Assembly: GCA_903832085.1 (NCBI GenBank)
Contig: CAIKZZ010000039.1
Location: forward strand, 1-64,000
Source: an uncultured Pseudomonadota bacterium
GTDB taxonomy: Bacteria > Pseudomonadota > Gammaproteobacteria > Steroidobacterales > Steroidobacteraceae
DNA length: 64,000 bases
Reading direction: 5' to 3'
The translations under genes were made by a program, and so were the position numbers. Under the pieces are notes generated by a model, which saw nothing but the letters and a program-made list of their open reading frames with translations, made no database searches and was not told the DNA's origin. This document shows, piece by piece, positions 7,750 through 16,421 of this stretch. The stretch's first letter is position 1. Each line of letters opens with the position of its first letter.

Positions 7750-8437
7750 TCTGCTCTGGGCCCGTGAGTTGCGTGGCGTCCTCGGCTGGATAGGCCAGCG
7801 CGCGCATCGCGGTGCGCACCGCTCCTGGATTGATGGTATTCACGCGCAGGCGTTGTCCTTCGTATTCGTGCGCAAGGACCTGGGCGAGTGTTTCGGTGCC
7901 GCCCTTAGAGACGGCGTACCCACCCCAATACGCGCGACCCTGTCGGCCGACGCTGCTGCTGGTAAACAATAGACTGCCATCGGGAGCCGCTTCAAGTAAG
8001 GGCAAGCAGACTTGTGTGAGTGCGAACGTGGCCGTGAGATTGACGTGTAAGGTCTTGCACCAGGTTGGTACATCGTGATGGGCGATGGGTGAGCGGGTGC
8101 CAAGGATTGAGGCGTTGTGTAACAGCCCGTCGAGCCGGCCAAACTCAGTGCCTATGGCATCAGCCAGCGCGTCATAGTCCTGCGCGATGGCATGCTCTAG
8201 ATCTAAGGGCAGATAGGCGGGTTTGGGGCTGCCCTGACGCTGTATCTCGTCGTACACCGCCTCGAGTCGTTTGGCATTGCGGCCTGTGAGCACAACCGTA
8301 GCCCCGGCAGCCGCGAGCGCCAAGGCAACTGCTCGACCAATGCCGCTGCTGCTACCCGTGACGAGGATCACGCGCGGAGCTAACAGCTCAGGGGTGGGCT
8401 TAAATGTGGCGGCATCAAAGTGGCTGTTCACGTTCAT
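7667..8437 (-). CDS. yciK: Short-chain dehydrogenase/reductase, YciK type
   Basis: This is an NAD(P)-dependent oxidoreductase of the classical SDR fold (256 aa). The cofactor motif TGSSSGIGRA is near residue 27, followed by LHNAS (variant of NNAG), the Ser in FTSSSVGRQG and the catalytic YAVSK. YciK proteins have no established physiological substrate. On the minus strand it lies directly after the squalene/phytoene synthase-like gene, with a 4-bp start/stop overlap, suggesting coupling in a ubiG-synthase-like-yciK operon. It converges on rluB with an 83-bp coding overlap. Confidence 0.9.
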   Translation of the reverse strand: MNVNSHFDAATFKPTPELLAPRVILVTGSSSGIGRAVALALAAAGATVVLTGRNAKRLEAVYDEIQRQGSPKPAYLPLDLEHAIAQDYDALADAIGTEFGRLDGLLHNASILGTRSPIAHHDVPTWCKTLHVNLTATFALTQVCLPLLEAAPDGSLLFTSSSVGRQGRAYWGGYAVSKGGTETLAQVLAHEYEGQRLRVNTINPGAVRTAMRALAYPAEDATQLTGPEQITATYLYLLGPASVGVTGQRFDCQPPR

Positions 8438-9222
8438 TCGCTCCTTGCAGCACGCCGGGCAGCGCGCCAGGCGGTCAGTAGTTCGCTAAAAATTCCAAGA
8501 GGCGTACCGATGCCATGGCTCATGTGTTGTACGCGCGCACGCGTCAGTGCGGCAAGTACGGCGAGACTGGTCGTTGTACCCACAGGCCACGCCTGTAATG
8601 AAGTCTCCGCTGTACTTAAGTGCTCGAGCGCTTCTGTGCACGCGTCCGCACGTGTCGGCTGTAGCGTTGTGTCCGTAGCAGCAGGTGAGCTGGCGATGGT
8701 GGATAAGTAGTCGCACCATCCGATCGCTTTACCTAAAGCCGCCCCGATGTTTGTGACATCGGCAGCACGCTCGCGTGTAGCGCACTTCTCGAGAGTGGCT
8801 AAGGTTGGTGGCAGAAGTGCGTCTGCTAGGATTTGTAGCAACGCGCCGTGCAATCGGTAAAAGAACGCGTTAAAGCGGGGTGGCGTGGTGAGTAGTTGGG
8901 GTGCCTGACCTATGAGGAGTAGTTCTGCGGCAATAATGCGTTCATGCAAACGCGAGTAATCTACGCGTGTACCTAAGGCTGCATAGAGTCGGCGGGTGAC
9001 AGGATGCGCTGCCTCGCCAAGGCTCAAGCGGTCGACTTCGAGGCGCCACCAGTTGAGTTTCGTGTGGGCAACGCCATGGTCGATGCCAGCGTGGGTGATA
9101 CGCGCTAGTTCGTGATCCAGCGCATACAGCGCTGCTAGGATTTCGCGGCTGGAGCCTGCAAAGAGCAGTGCCCAGCGTAGATGGCGCTCGGTCGTACTCA
9201 CCGGTGGCGTATGCCTCGGCAT
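8434..9222 (-). CDS. Squalene/phytoene synthase-like protein without the usual Asp-rich motifs
   Basis: The start is ATG at 9222, with an in-frame GTG directly before it. The protein (262 aa) resembles the NDUFAF6/HpnC branch of the squalene/phytoene synthase superfamily: RHLRWALLFAGSSREILAALYALDHELARI at the start and KLNWWRLEVDRL later match the family's F-A...R..l.ALYA-x-x-ELARI and L-x-WWR blocks. The DxxxD metal-binding motifs of active prenyl synthases are not visible, so catalysis is doubtful. It lies between ubiG and yciK on the same strand. A link to quinone or complex I biogenesis is only inferred from the NDUFAF6 similarity and the ubiG neighbour. Confidence 0.7.
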   Translation of the reverse strand: MPRHTPPVSTTERHLRWALLFAGSSREILAALYALDHELARITHAGIDHGVAHTKLNWWRLEVDRLSLGEAAHPVTRRLYAALGTRVDYSRLHERIIAAELLLIGQAPQLLTTPPRFNAFFYRLHGALLQILADALLPPTLATLEKCATRERAADVTNIGAALGKAIGWCDYLSTIASSPAATDTTLQPTRADACTEALEHLSTAETSLQAWPVGTTTSLAVLAALTRARVQHMSHGIGTPLGIFSELLTAWRAARRAARSE

Positions 9223-9247
9223 CACGTCGGTAGATCGCGCCGCGACA

Positions 9248-9970
9248 TTAGCTCATGTCTGCCTGAGGGCGGCTCAGGTGCATTAGATAATTCACGTCCA
9301 CCGTGGTGGAGAGGCTAAAGCGCCGTGTCAGGGGGTCGATATGAATGCCCGTAATGTCACGAACGATCAAGCCCGCCGCACGCGCCGCTCGAGCAATTTC
9401 AGAGGGACGAATGAAGCGCGCGTACTCGTGGGTGCCGCGCGGTACGGTATGGGTGAGGTATTCAGCGCCAACAATGGCCACCAAAAAAGCCTTTAGGCTG
9501 CGGTTGATCGTGGATAAAAAAATATCGCCCCCCGGGCGCACAAGCAGTGCAAGTGCGCGGATGATGTTGGCCGGGTCGGGAACGTGTTCCAGCATTTCCA
9601 TGCACGTGACGACGTCGAATTGGCCCGTATGGCGATTGGCAAGGTCCGCGACGTCGATCAGTTGATAGGCAACGCGTATGCCTTGGTCGAGCGCATGGAG
9701 TCGGGCGACGTCCAAGGCTGCCGGTGCAAGGTCGATACCCAGCGCATCGCCACCCTCGCGAGCGAGGGATTCGGTCAAGATTCCGCCACCGCAGCCGACA
9801 TCAACGATCCGTGCGCCCTTGATGGTGGTCCGTTGCAGTAGGTAGCCTAGACGTAGCGGGTTCAGTTGATGCAGTGGCGCGAACTCACCCGCAGGGTCCC
9901 ACCAGCGGCTGGCGAGCGCATCAAACTTGGCTATTTCGGCCGGATCAACTGAGGTTGAGGTGTCACTCAT
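9248..9970 (-). CDS. ubiG: Bifunctional ubiquinone biosynthesis O-methyltransferase
   Basis: UbiG carries out both SAM-dependent O-methylations in ubiquinone synthesis (240 aa). The SAM motif I is VDVGCGGGIL, with GIDLAPAAL (motif with the ribose-binding Asp) and CMEMLEHVPDP further on. The N-terminus DPAEIAKFDALASRWWDP and the block NRSLKAFLVAIVGAEYL are specific UbiG signatures. It is divergent from gyrA across 174 bp, the same arrangement as in many gammaproteobacteria. The often adjacent phosphoglycolate phosphatase gene is absent. Confidence 0.95.
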   Translation of the reverse strand: MSDTSTSVDPAEIAKFDALASRWWDPAGEFAPLHQLNPLRLGYLLQRTTIKGARIVDVGCGGGILTESLAREGGDALGIDLAPAALDVARLHALDQGIRVAYQLIDVADLANRHTGQFDVVTCMEMLEHVPDPANIIRALALLVRPGGDIFLSTINRSLKAFLVAIVGAEYLTHTVPRGTHEYARFIRPSEIARAARAAGLIVRDITGIHIDPLTRRFSLSTTVDVNYLMHLSRPQADMS

Positions 9971-10098
9971 GGCGTGGGCTGCTAGGCGGCTAATCAGTGG
10001 CCAGAAGTATAGCCTTTGCCGACCTAGGCTGCCCTAGGTTCAGTTGAGGATACTGGGGGGCTGCCAGGTGCAAATGAACTCCGGAAAGGGCTCATTTC

Positions 10099-10108
10099 GT
10101 GCTAGTAT
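10099..10108 (+). promoter_or_regulatory. Candidate extended -10 promoter of gyrA
   Basis: TAGTAT at 10103-10108 is preceded by TGC, giving the extended -10 pattern TGnTAnnnT. No good -35 is seen at 17 bp. It lies 37 bp upstream of the gyrA ATG, in the ubiG-gyrA divergent region. This is a pattern match only. Confidence 0.4.
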
Positions 10109-10144
10109 TCGGCGGTCAAAAACTGGCTATTTACGGCGAGATGC

Positions 10145-12757
10145 ATGGCTGACATCGCACGCGAATTACTGCACGTTAACCTTGAGGACGAGATGCGTCG
10201 TTCGTACCTTGATTACGCGATGAGCGTGATCGTGGGGCGCGCGCTGCCTGATGTCCGAGACGGTTTAAAACCAGTCCATCGACGCGTGCTATATGCAATG
10301 CACGAACTCGGGGTCGAGTGGAATAAGGCATACAAAAAGTCAGCGCGTATCGTCGGTGATGTGATTGGTAAGTATCACCCACACGGTGACACGGCCGTTT
10401 ACGATGCCATGGTGCGCATGGCTCAGCCATTCTCAATGCGTTACATGTTGGTGGACGGTCAGGGCAACTTCGGTTCTGTCGACGGCGACATGCCGGCCGC
10501 GATGCGGTACACCGAAGTGCGCATGTCAAAGCTTGCACATGAGCTGTTAGCTGACATCGACAAAGAAACAGTTGATTTCATACCGAACTATGATGAGTCT
10601 GAGCACGAGCCCACCGTGTTGCCGGCCCGTGTGCCGAACTTGCTCATCAACGGTGCTGCCGGTATTGCGGTCGGTATGGCAACCAACATACCGCCGCATA
10701 ATTTAGGTGAGATCGTTGATGCGTGTATTGCACTCATCGACGATCCGGAAGTGACCCTTGCAACGTTGATGCAGTTAGTTCCGGGTCCGGACTTCCCGAC
10801 TGCTGGAATAATTAATGGCGCCGCCGAGATTGTTTCGGCTTACAAGAATGGGCGCGGCCGTATTTACGTGCGCGCACGCTCGCATGTAGAGGATTTAGAG
10901 CGTAACCGGCAGCAAATTGTTGTGACCGAATTGCCGTATCAGGTGAATAAGGCCCGATTGCTGGAGCGCATTGCTGATTTGGTTCGTGACAAGATCATCG
11001 ATGGCATTGCGGGCGATGGCCTGCGCGATGAGTCAGACAAAGACGGTCTGCGGGTCGTCATTGAGCTCAAGCGTGGTGAAGTGCCGGATGTGGTCCTGAA
11101 TAATCTGTATAAGCACACGCCTCTTGAGACTGTTTTCGGTATCAATATGGTCGGGCTCGTGGATGGACAGCCGCGCCTGTTGGGCCTGAAAGAGCTGCTG
11201 GATGTTTTTATTCGTCATCGTCGCGAAGTGGTTACGCGACGAACCATCTATGAGCTACGCAAAGCGCGCGAGCGTGGTCACGTACTCGAAGGGCAGGCTG
11301 TTGCGCTAGCGAACATCGATGAGGTGATCGCGCTGATTAAGGCAGCGGCAACCCCACCGGAAGCCAAGGCCGCCTTAGTGGCCCGTACCTGGCCACCAGG
11401 GTCTGTGCCGGAGATGCTCGCGCGCTCACCCAACGTCAGTGCGCGTCCCGATCATTTGGCAGTAGAGTTTGGCTTGAATGGCGGTGTGTATCGTCTGTCA
11501 GAGATTCAGGCACAGGCGATTCTAGACTTGCGCTTGCATCGGCTCACGGGACTTGAGCGCGACAAAATCGTTGCAGAGTACTCAGACATTCTGGTCAAAA
11601 TTGCGGACTTGTCTGACATCGTGGGTCGTCCTGAGCGTTTGCTGCAAGTGATTCGCAATGAACTCATTGAAGTGAAAGCTGAGTTTGCAGATCCGCGTCG
11701 CACTGAGATCAATATCGATCACTCTGACCTGACCATGGAAGATCTGATCGAGGATCAGCCAGTGGTGGTCACGCTGTCACGCGATGGCTACGCCAAGACG
11801 CAGCCTATTACCGAGTATCGTCGCCAAAATCGTGGCGGCCGTGGCCGCGCTGCAACCGACATGAAGGAAGAGGATCTGATCGACCGGCTGTTCGTGGCGC
11901 AAACGCATGACACATTGTTGTGCTTCTCGAACCGCGGTCGCGTCTATTGGCTCAAGGTGTACCAGCTGCCGCTGGCAGGTCGTGGTGGACGCGGTAAGCC
12001 GATTGTTAACATGCTGTCGCTTGAAGATGGCGAGCGTATTAATGCCATGTTGCCGATACGTGAGTACCCGGAAGATCGGTTTGTATTCATGGCAACCAGC
12101 CAAGGCACGGTCAAGAAGACGCCGCTGGAGGCTTTCTCGCGGCCGCGTTCCGCAGGCATCATCGCCGTGGGTCTTGATGAGGGTGATCGCCTCGTTGGCG
12201 TTGATATCACCGATGGCAACCACGAAGTGATTCTGACTACGACCGCAGGCAAAGCGATTCGTTTCAGTGAGCAAGATGTGCGCCCCATGGGTCGCGAGGC
12301 GACTGGCGTGCGTGGCATCACACTCAGTGAGGGTCATGAGGTGAACGCACTGATTGTCGTGCGTGAAGGCTCTATCCTTACGGCATCGGCGAATGGCTAC
12401 GGTAAGTTGACCGAGGTCAGTGAATTCCCGGTACACGGACGGGGTGGGCAGGGTGTTATTGCGCTGCAGTTGTCTGAGCGCAATGGCCGTATGGCGGGAG
12501 CTATGCAAATGTTGCCCACGGATGACGTGATGTTGATCAGTCAGGGCGGCACCTTGGTGCGTACGGCGGTCAACCAAATTTCAGTGTTGGGACGTAACAC
12601 GCAAGGTGTGCGCCTCATGCGTTTGGATGAGGCTGATGTCCTCGTTGGGCTTGCGCGTGTGCAGCAGCTGCACGGGGATGATGAGTTGGTTGATGGCGAA
12701 GCTCCCGAGGCTGTCGATGCTCAGGGGCCGGCGCCGGATGGTGGCGCTGCCGCCTAA
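10145..12757 (+). CDS. gyrA: DNA gyrase subunit A
   Basis: This is the type II topoisomerase breakage-reunion subunit, which with GyrB introduces negative supercoils (870 aa, normal length). Numbering matches E. coli at the N-terminus: the catalytic tyrosine is Tyr122 in MRYTEVRMS, and the quinolone region reads [10 protein letters not shown] with Thr83 and Asp87. Thr83 occurs naturally in other genera such as Pseudomonas. The C-terminal beta-pinwheel includes a GyrA-box-like QNRGGRG (QRRGGKG consensus). The C-terminal 30 residues are acidic. SD-like GGCGAG precedes the ATG. pheA follows after 50 bp; serC, often in between, is not present. Confidence 0.98.
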   Translation: MADIARELLHVNLEDEMRRSYLDYAMSVIVGRALPDVRDGLKPVHRRVLYAMHELGVEWNKAYKKSARIVGDVIGKYHPHGDTAVYDAMVRMAQPFSMRYMLVDGQGNFGSVDGDMPAAMRYTEVRMSKLAHELLADIDKETVDFIPNYDESEHEPTVLPARVPNLLINGAAGIAVGMATNIPPHNLGEIVDACIALIDDPEVTLATLMQLVPGPDFPTAGIINGAAEIVSAYKNGRGRIYVRARSHVEDLERNRQQIVVTELPYQVNKARLLERIADLVRDKIIDGIAGDGLRDESDKDGLRVVIELKRGEVPDVVLNNLYKHTPLETVFGINMVGLVDGQPRLLGLKELLDVFIRHRREVVTRRTIYELRKARERGHVLEGQAVALANIDEVIALIKAAATPPEAKAALVARTWPPGSVPEMLARSPNVSARPDHLAVEFGLNGGVYRLSEIQAQAILDLRLHRLTGLERDKIVAEYSDILVKIADLSDIVGRPERLLQVIRNELIEVKAEFADPRRTEINIDHSDLTMEDLIEDQPVVVTLSRDGYAKTQPITEYRRQNRGGRGRAATDMKEEDLIDRLFVAQTHDTLLCFSNRGRVYWLKVYQLPLAGRGGRGKPIVNMLSLEDGERINAMLPIREYPEDRFVFMATSQGTVKKTPLEAFSRPRSAGIIAVGLDEGDRLVGVDITDGNHEVILTTTAGKAIRFSEQDVRPMGREATGVRGITLSEGHEVNALIVVREGSILTASANGYGKLTEVSEFPVHGRGGQGVIALQLSERNGRMAGAMQMLPTDDVMLISQGGTLVRTAVNQISVLGRNTQGVRLMRLDEADVLVGLARVQQLHGDDELVDGEAPEAVDAQGPAPDGGAAA

Positions 12758-12807
12758 GCAGGCTCGGTTAGCGAGACAGTTGGGTCTGTGGTTTTGCTGG
12801 GGGATGG

Positions 12808-13977
12808 ATGATGGCGGGTAAAACCGGCGGCCGAAAAGCACCTCGCAAAACTGCGCGTACGGCGGTCAAAAAACGCCTGTCTCAGGCGGCTAGCGCCGAT
12901 CTGAGTGGTGTGCGAGTCAAAATCGATCGCATTGATAGCCAATTGCAGCACTTGCTCAACACGCGTGCCCACATGGCGCAACAAGTGGGCACACGCAAGC
13001 GCAAGACGGGCACTCCAACGGCTGAGTTTTATCGGCCCGAACGCGAAGCATCCGTGCTGCGACAGGTCATCGCGCGTAACAAAGGGCCATTGTCCGATGA
13101 GCAAATGGTGCGCCTGTTCCGCGAGATCATGTCGGCATGCCTTGCGCAGCAAGAACCACTAAAGGTGGGCTACTTAGGTCCCGAAGGCACCTTTACCCAG
13201 CAGGCCGTGTTAAAGCATTTTGGGCACTCGGTGCGGGGCTTGCCGTTATCGGCGATCCACGAGGTATTTGAGGAAGTTGAGTCGGGCGCTGCTGATTTTG
13301 GGGTTGTGCCCATCGAGAACTCAACGGAAGGCACAGTCACGCATACAGCGGACATGTTTTTGCTGTCGCCCCTCAAGATTTGTGGCGAGATCGAGTTGCG
13401 CATTAATCAGCATTTAATGGCGCGCAGCGGTGGCTTGGATGGAATTGAGCGTGTCGCTGCGCATCAGCAGTCCTTGGCGCAATGCCGTGGTTGGCTTAAA
13501 GAGCATTTACCGCATGTGGAACTGGTCAGCGTGGCGTCCAATGCGGAAGGCGCACGGCGCGCGCGCGATGAAGCAGGGACGGCGGCGATTGCCGGCGATG
13601 CGGCAGCAGAGGTCTATGGGCTCAAGCTACTGGTCCGTGAGATCGAAGATCGGCCGGATAATTCCACGCGATTTTTAGTGATCGGTCGCAAAATACTGTC
13701 GCCGTCGGGTCGCGATCGCACCACGCTACTTGTGTCAGGTTCAGGCACAACAGGTCCAGGGGCACTGCTGAAATTGCTTGAGCCCTTCGCGGCCAATGGC
13801 ATTAGTTTGTCACGTTTGGAGTCACGACCATCCAAACGTAAAAAGTGGGACTATGTGTTTTTCCTTGATGCCGAGGGTCATGTGGATGATCCGAAGCTGG
13901 CGCGCGCTCTGAAAGCCGTCAAGGCACGGGGCTCACTGTGCAAGGTTTTAGGGTCATACCCGCGAGCCGTCTTGTGA
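12808..13977 (+). CDS. pheA: Bifunctional chorismate mutase / prephenate dehydratase (P-protein)
   Basis: This enzyme converts chorismate to prephenate and then to phenylpyruvate for phenylalanine synthesis (389 aa). The order is: a basic N-terminal extension of about 30 residues (rich in Lys/Arg), an AroQ-type chorismate mutase (about 30-115), the dehydratase domain starting at VGYLGPEGTFTQQA with NSTEGTV and the DNSTRFLVIG block, and a C-terminal ACT domain with GALLKLLEPFAANGISL and LESRPSK, the usual Phe-binding motifs. ACT motifs imply feedback inhibition by Phe. Two ATGs stand in tandem; the first is used. It is followed by aroA and cmk, consistent with an aromatic-pathway operon. Confidence 0.96.
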   Translation: MMAGKTGGRKAPRKTARTAVKKRLSQAASADLSGVRVKIDRIDSQLQHLLNTRAHMAQQVGTRKRKTGTPTAEFYRPEREASVLRQVIARNKGPLSDEQMVRLFREIMSACLAQQEPLKVGYLGPEGTFTQQAVLKHFGHSVRGLPLSAIHEVFEEVESGAADFGVVPIENSTEGTVTHTADMFLLSPLKICGEIELRINQHLMARSGGLDGIERVAAHQQSLAQCRGWLKEHLPHVELVSVASNAEGARRARDEAGTAAIAGDAAAEVYGLKLLVREIEDRPDNSTRFLVIGRKILSPSGRDRTTLLVSGSGTTGPGALLKLLEPFAANGISLSRLESRPSKRKKWDYVFFLDAEGHVDDPKLARALKAVKARGSLCKVLGSYPRAVL

Positions 13978-13987
13978 TGCACTTTTC

Positions 13988-15316
13988 ATGAGTGAGCGGC
14001 GCTACCGCGTCGCCCCTGGTGGTCGCTTGCGCGGTGAGATTCGGGTACCTGGCGATAAGTCGGTATCCCACCGAGCGGTCCTACTCGGTGGCATTGCACA
14101 CGGCACCACCAAGATCACGGGATTTCTCGAAAGCGCGGATTGTCTTGCGACCTTAGCGGCGATGCGCTTAATGGGCGTACGCGTTGAGCGTCCAGCACAC
14201 GGGCACGTTGTCGTGCACGGCGTGGGGTTGCATGGCCTGCGTGCACCGAATGCCGCGCTGGATATGGGCAATGCTGGTACGGCGTTACGCCTATCGATGG
14301 GCTTGTTAGCTGGGCAGAGCTTTGCGACAACGCTCGTGGGAGATGCTTCGCTGACGCGACGCCCCATGGAGCGTGCCGCGGCGCCTTTGCGCCGCATGGG
14401 CGCCCGCATTACAACGACGGAGGGTCATGCGCCGATCCATATTGCCGGTGGCTCGTCACTGCAGGGGATTGCGTATGACCTGACTGTTCCTAGTGCCCAG
14501 GTGAAATCGGCACTGTTGCTGGCAGGGTTGTATGCCGAGGGTATTACCGCAGTCACCGAGCATGCGGTGACACGGGACCACACGGAACGCATGCTGAAGG
14601 CCTTCGGGGTGAATGTGGATATCAGTGCCAGCACGGTGGCGCTGACGGGTGGCACTGAGCTTCATGGCTGTGCTTTAGAAGTGCCTGGCGATATTTCGTC
14701 AGCTGCATTTTTTATTACGGCCGCCGCGTTGTGCGCGGACGGTGAGTTTTTAATTCGTGATGTGGGTATAAATCCGACGCGCACAGGGGTCATCGACATC
14801 CTGCGTTTGATGGGGGCGGATATTCAGTTGCTAAGACCGCGGATGTTTGGTGGCGAACCGGTCGCTGATGTACGGATTAGGGCAACCCCGTTGCGTGGGA
14901 TTGACGTACCCGAGGCGCTAGTGCCGCTGGCCATTGATGAGTTCCCTATGCTGTTTATTGCCGCTGCCGCGGCTCGTGGCCGCACCGTAGTGACAAATGC
15001 TGCTGAGTTACGTGTCAAAGAGAGTGATCGCATTAGTGTCATGGCGGCTGGTTTGCAGGCCGTGGGTATTCATACCGAAGTGCGGCCCGATGGCATCGTG
15101 ATTGAGGGCGGTGAGGTGCAAGGTGGCAAGATCGATAGTCACGGCGATCATCGGATCGCGATGGCCTTTGCGATGGCGTCTGTGGTGGCGCGCTCCGTAA
15201 TCGAGATCGCCGATGTCGAGAACGTAGCGACTTCCTTCCCTGAATTTGCCGCCTTAGCGCGTGGTGCTGGCGTACACATCGAAGAGCTTGGTAGTGCGCA
15301 AGCGGAGTCTCATTGA
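13988..15316 (+). CDS. aroA: 3-phosphoshikimate 1-carboxyvinyltransferase (EPSP synthase)
   Basis: The enzyme joins phosphoenolpyruvate and shikimate-3-phosphate in the shikimate pathway (442 aa). Seen are PGDKSVSHRAVLLG at the start, the loop DMGNAGTALRLSMGLLAG, the arginine-rich block SLTRRPMERAAAPLRRMG, SAQVKSALLLAGL and the end motif HGDHRIAMAFAMA. The sequence layout is closer to class II (CP4-like) enzymes than to E. coli, but the residue that is Ala in CP4 is Gly here (GNAGT). The stop overlaps the cmk start (TGATG), implying translational coupling. Confidence 0.97.
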   Translation: MSERRYRVAPGGRLRGEIRVPGDKSVSHRAVLLGGIAHGTTKITGFLESADCLATLAAMRLMGVRVERPAHGHVVVHGVGLHGLRAPNAALDMGNAGTALRLSMGLLAGQSFATTLVGDASLTRRPMERAAAPLRRMGARITTTEGHAPIHIAGGSSLQGIAYDLTVPSAQVKSALLLAGLYAEGITAVTEHAVTRDHTERMLKAFGVNVDISASTVALTGGTELHGCALEVPGDISSAAFFITAAALCADGEFLIRDVGINPTRTGVIDILRLMGADIQLLRPRMFGGEPVADVRIRATPLRGIDVPEALVPLAIDEFPMLFIAAAAARGRTVVTNAAELRVKESDRISVMAAGLQAVGIHTEVRPDGIVIEGGEVQGGKIDSHGDHRIAMAFAMASVVARSVIEIADVENVATSFPEFAALARGAGVHIEELGSAQAESH

Positions 15317-16011
15317 TGTCCCACGCAGTGCCGGTGATTGCCATCGACGGGCCTAGCGGCGCTGGCAAGGGTACGGTGGCTCGGCGCGTGGCGGCAGCGC
15401 TTGGGTTTCATACGCTCGATAGTGGCGCGCTGTATCGCTTAGTGGGCCTTAGCGCGCTGCGTGATCAAGTGGCTCTGACTGATGAGCCTGCATTAGTGCA
15501 GTTAACGCTCGCGCTTCAGCTGCGATTTGATCAGAGCCCTACAGGTGCTCAGCGGATCTGGCTAGACGAGCAGGACGTCACCGAAGCGGTGAGATCCGAA
15601 GCCGCAGGCTTGCGAGCCTCCCAAGTGGCGGCATTACCGAGCGTACGCGCAGCACTTGTGACCCGACAACGTGCCTGTGCCGTGGTACCGGGGCTGGTAG
15701 CAGATGGTCGAGATATGGGCTCGATGATTTTCCCCAATGCAGCGCTCAAAATCTTCCTAACCGCCAGCACCGAGGAGCGTGCGCAACGCCGCTTGGCGCA
15801 GTTGCAGGCCCAAACCACGCCAGCGGATCTTGCGACGGTCACTGCCGATATCGTACGGCGTGATCATCAGGATGCGACGCGCGCGGTGGCACCACTGCGC
15901 CCGTGGCCGGATGCGGTACAGATTGATACCACGGGTGTGCCTGTGGATGCGGTCGTGGCGCGAGTGTTGCAGCTCGCCGTTGATCGTGGAATTCCGACGA
16001 GCCGCGGCTGA
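15316..16011 (+). CDS. cmk: Cytidylate kinase
   Basis: It phosphorylates CMP and dCMP (231 aa). The P-loop is GPSGAGKGTVARRVA, the substrate-binding block is LDSGALYRL, and DGRDMGSMIFPNAALKIFLTAS is typical of Cmk. The ATG at 15316 overlaps the aroA stop codon. The aroA-cmk-rpsA-ihfB order is widely conserved. The end is followed by a 410-bp leader of rpsA. Confidence 0.97.
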   Translation: MSHAVPVIAIDGPSGAGKGTVARRVAAALGFHTLDSGALYRLVGLSALRDQVALTDEPALVQLTLALQLRFDQSPTGAQRIWLDEQDVTEAVRSEAAGLRASQVAALPSVRAALVTRQRACAVVPGLVADGRDMGSMIFPNAALKIFLTASTEERAQRRLAQLQAQTTPADLATVTADIVRRDHQDATRAVAPLRPWPDAVQIDTTGVPVDAVVARVLQLAVDRGIPTSRG

Positions 16012-16034
16012 GCCAACGCCTTGACTTGATACTA

Positions 16035-16069
16035 TAAAACGTATATCTATCAATAACATAGACGTTTTA
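16035..16069. repeat. AT-rich inverted repeat upstream of rpsA
   Basis: The arms TAAAACGT (16035-16042) and ACGTTTTA (16062-16069) are perfect complements. An inner CTAT/ATAG pair extends the stem, leaving a 4-nt bulge (ATAT) and a 7-nt loop. It could be a protein-binding site or the transcript end of cmk, though it has no GC core. Function unknown. Confidence 0.6.
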
Positions 16070-16184
16070 CTTATTATAAGTTGTTGAATGTATTGGGCTT
16101 TGTAGCGGGCGATGGCATCAGTTGCCTGCCTGCCGTGCGCGGGCAGTCGTGCCGCGCAGCAGCATCCATAAGCGCGCTAAGCAC

Positions 16185-16213
16185 TTGAAAGATAAGGGGG
16201 CCGATGCTAGTCT
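16185..16213 (+). promoter_or_regulatory. Candidate sigma-70 promoter of rpsA
   Basis: TTGAAA at 16185-16190 and TAGTCT at 16208-16213 are separated by 17 bp, and TGC precedes the -10 (extended -10). It would give a leader of about 200 nt. Based on consensus match only. Confidence 0.4.
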
Positions 16214-16421
16214 TGCCGGCCTTTCGCGCACTACACGGCGCTGCTGTGTAAGGGCGTTGTTTGAGGTGAAAGGGCGGGCCGGCGCATCCGGTCAAGGGTG
16301 GGTAGGCGCACATGCGGCGCATACCTTTTTATAACACGACCCCTCGCGGTCATCGCACGGCTATGCCGGCGACGTGCAGGGTTACATGACGAAGGGCCAA
16401 TCGGCCCGAATGAGATACACA

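Larger units (their letters stand above)
16012..16421 (+). promoter_or_regulatory. cmk-rpsA intergenic region, probable rpsA leader
   Basis: No gene is seen in these 410 bp. The first 60 bp are AT-rich and contain a long inverted repeat (16035-16069). A good promoter candidate lies at 16185-16213. Downstream of it about 200 nt of GC-rich sequence would form a structured 5' leader of rpsA, suitable for the autogenous control known for ribosomal protein S1 in E. coli. No conserved leader motif was recognised. Confidence 0.5.

Noticed and set aside
10391-10405. Thr at GyrA position 83 (quinolone region) as a resistance mutation
   Set aside because: Thr83 is the natural residue in several genera such as Pseudomonas; Asp87 is unchanged. 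There is no evidence of acquired resistance.
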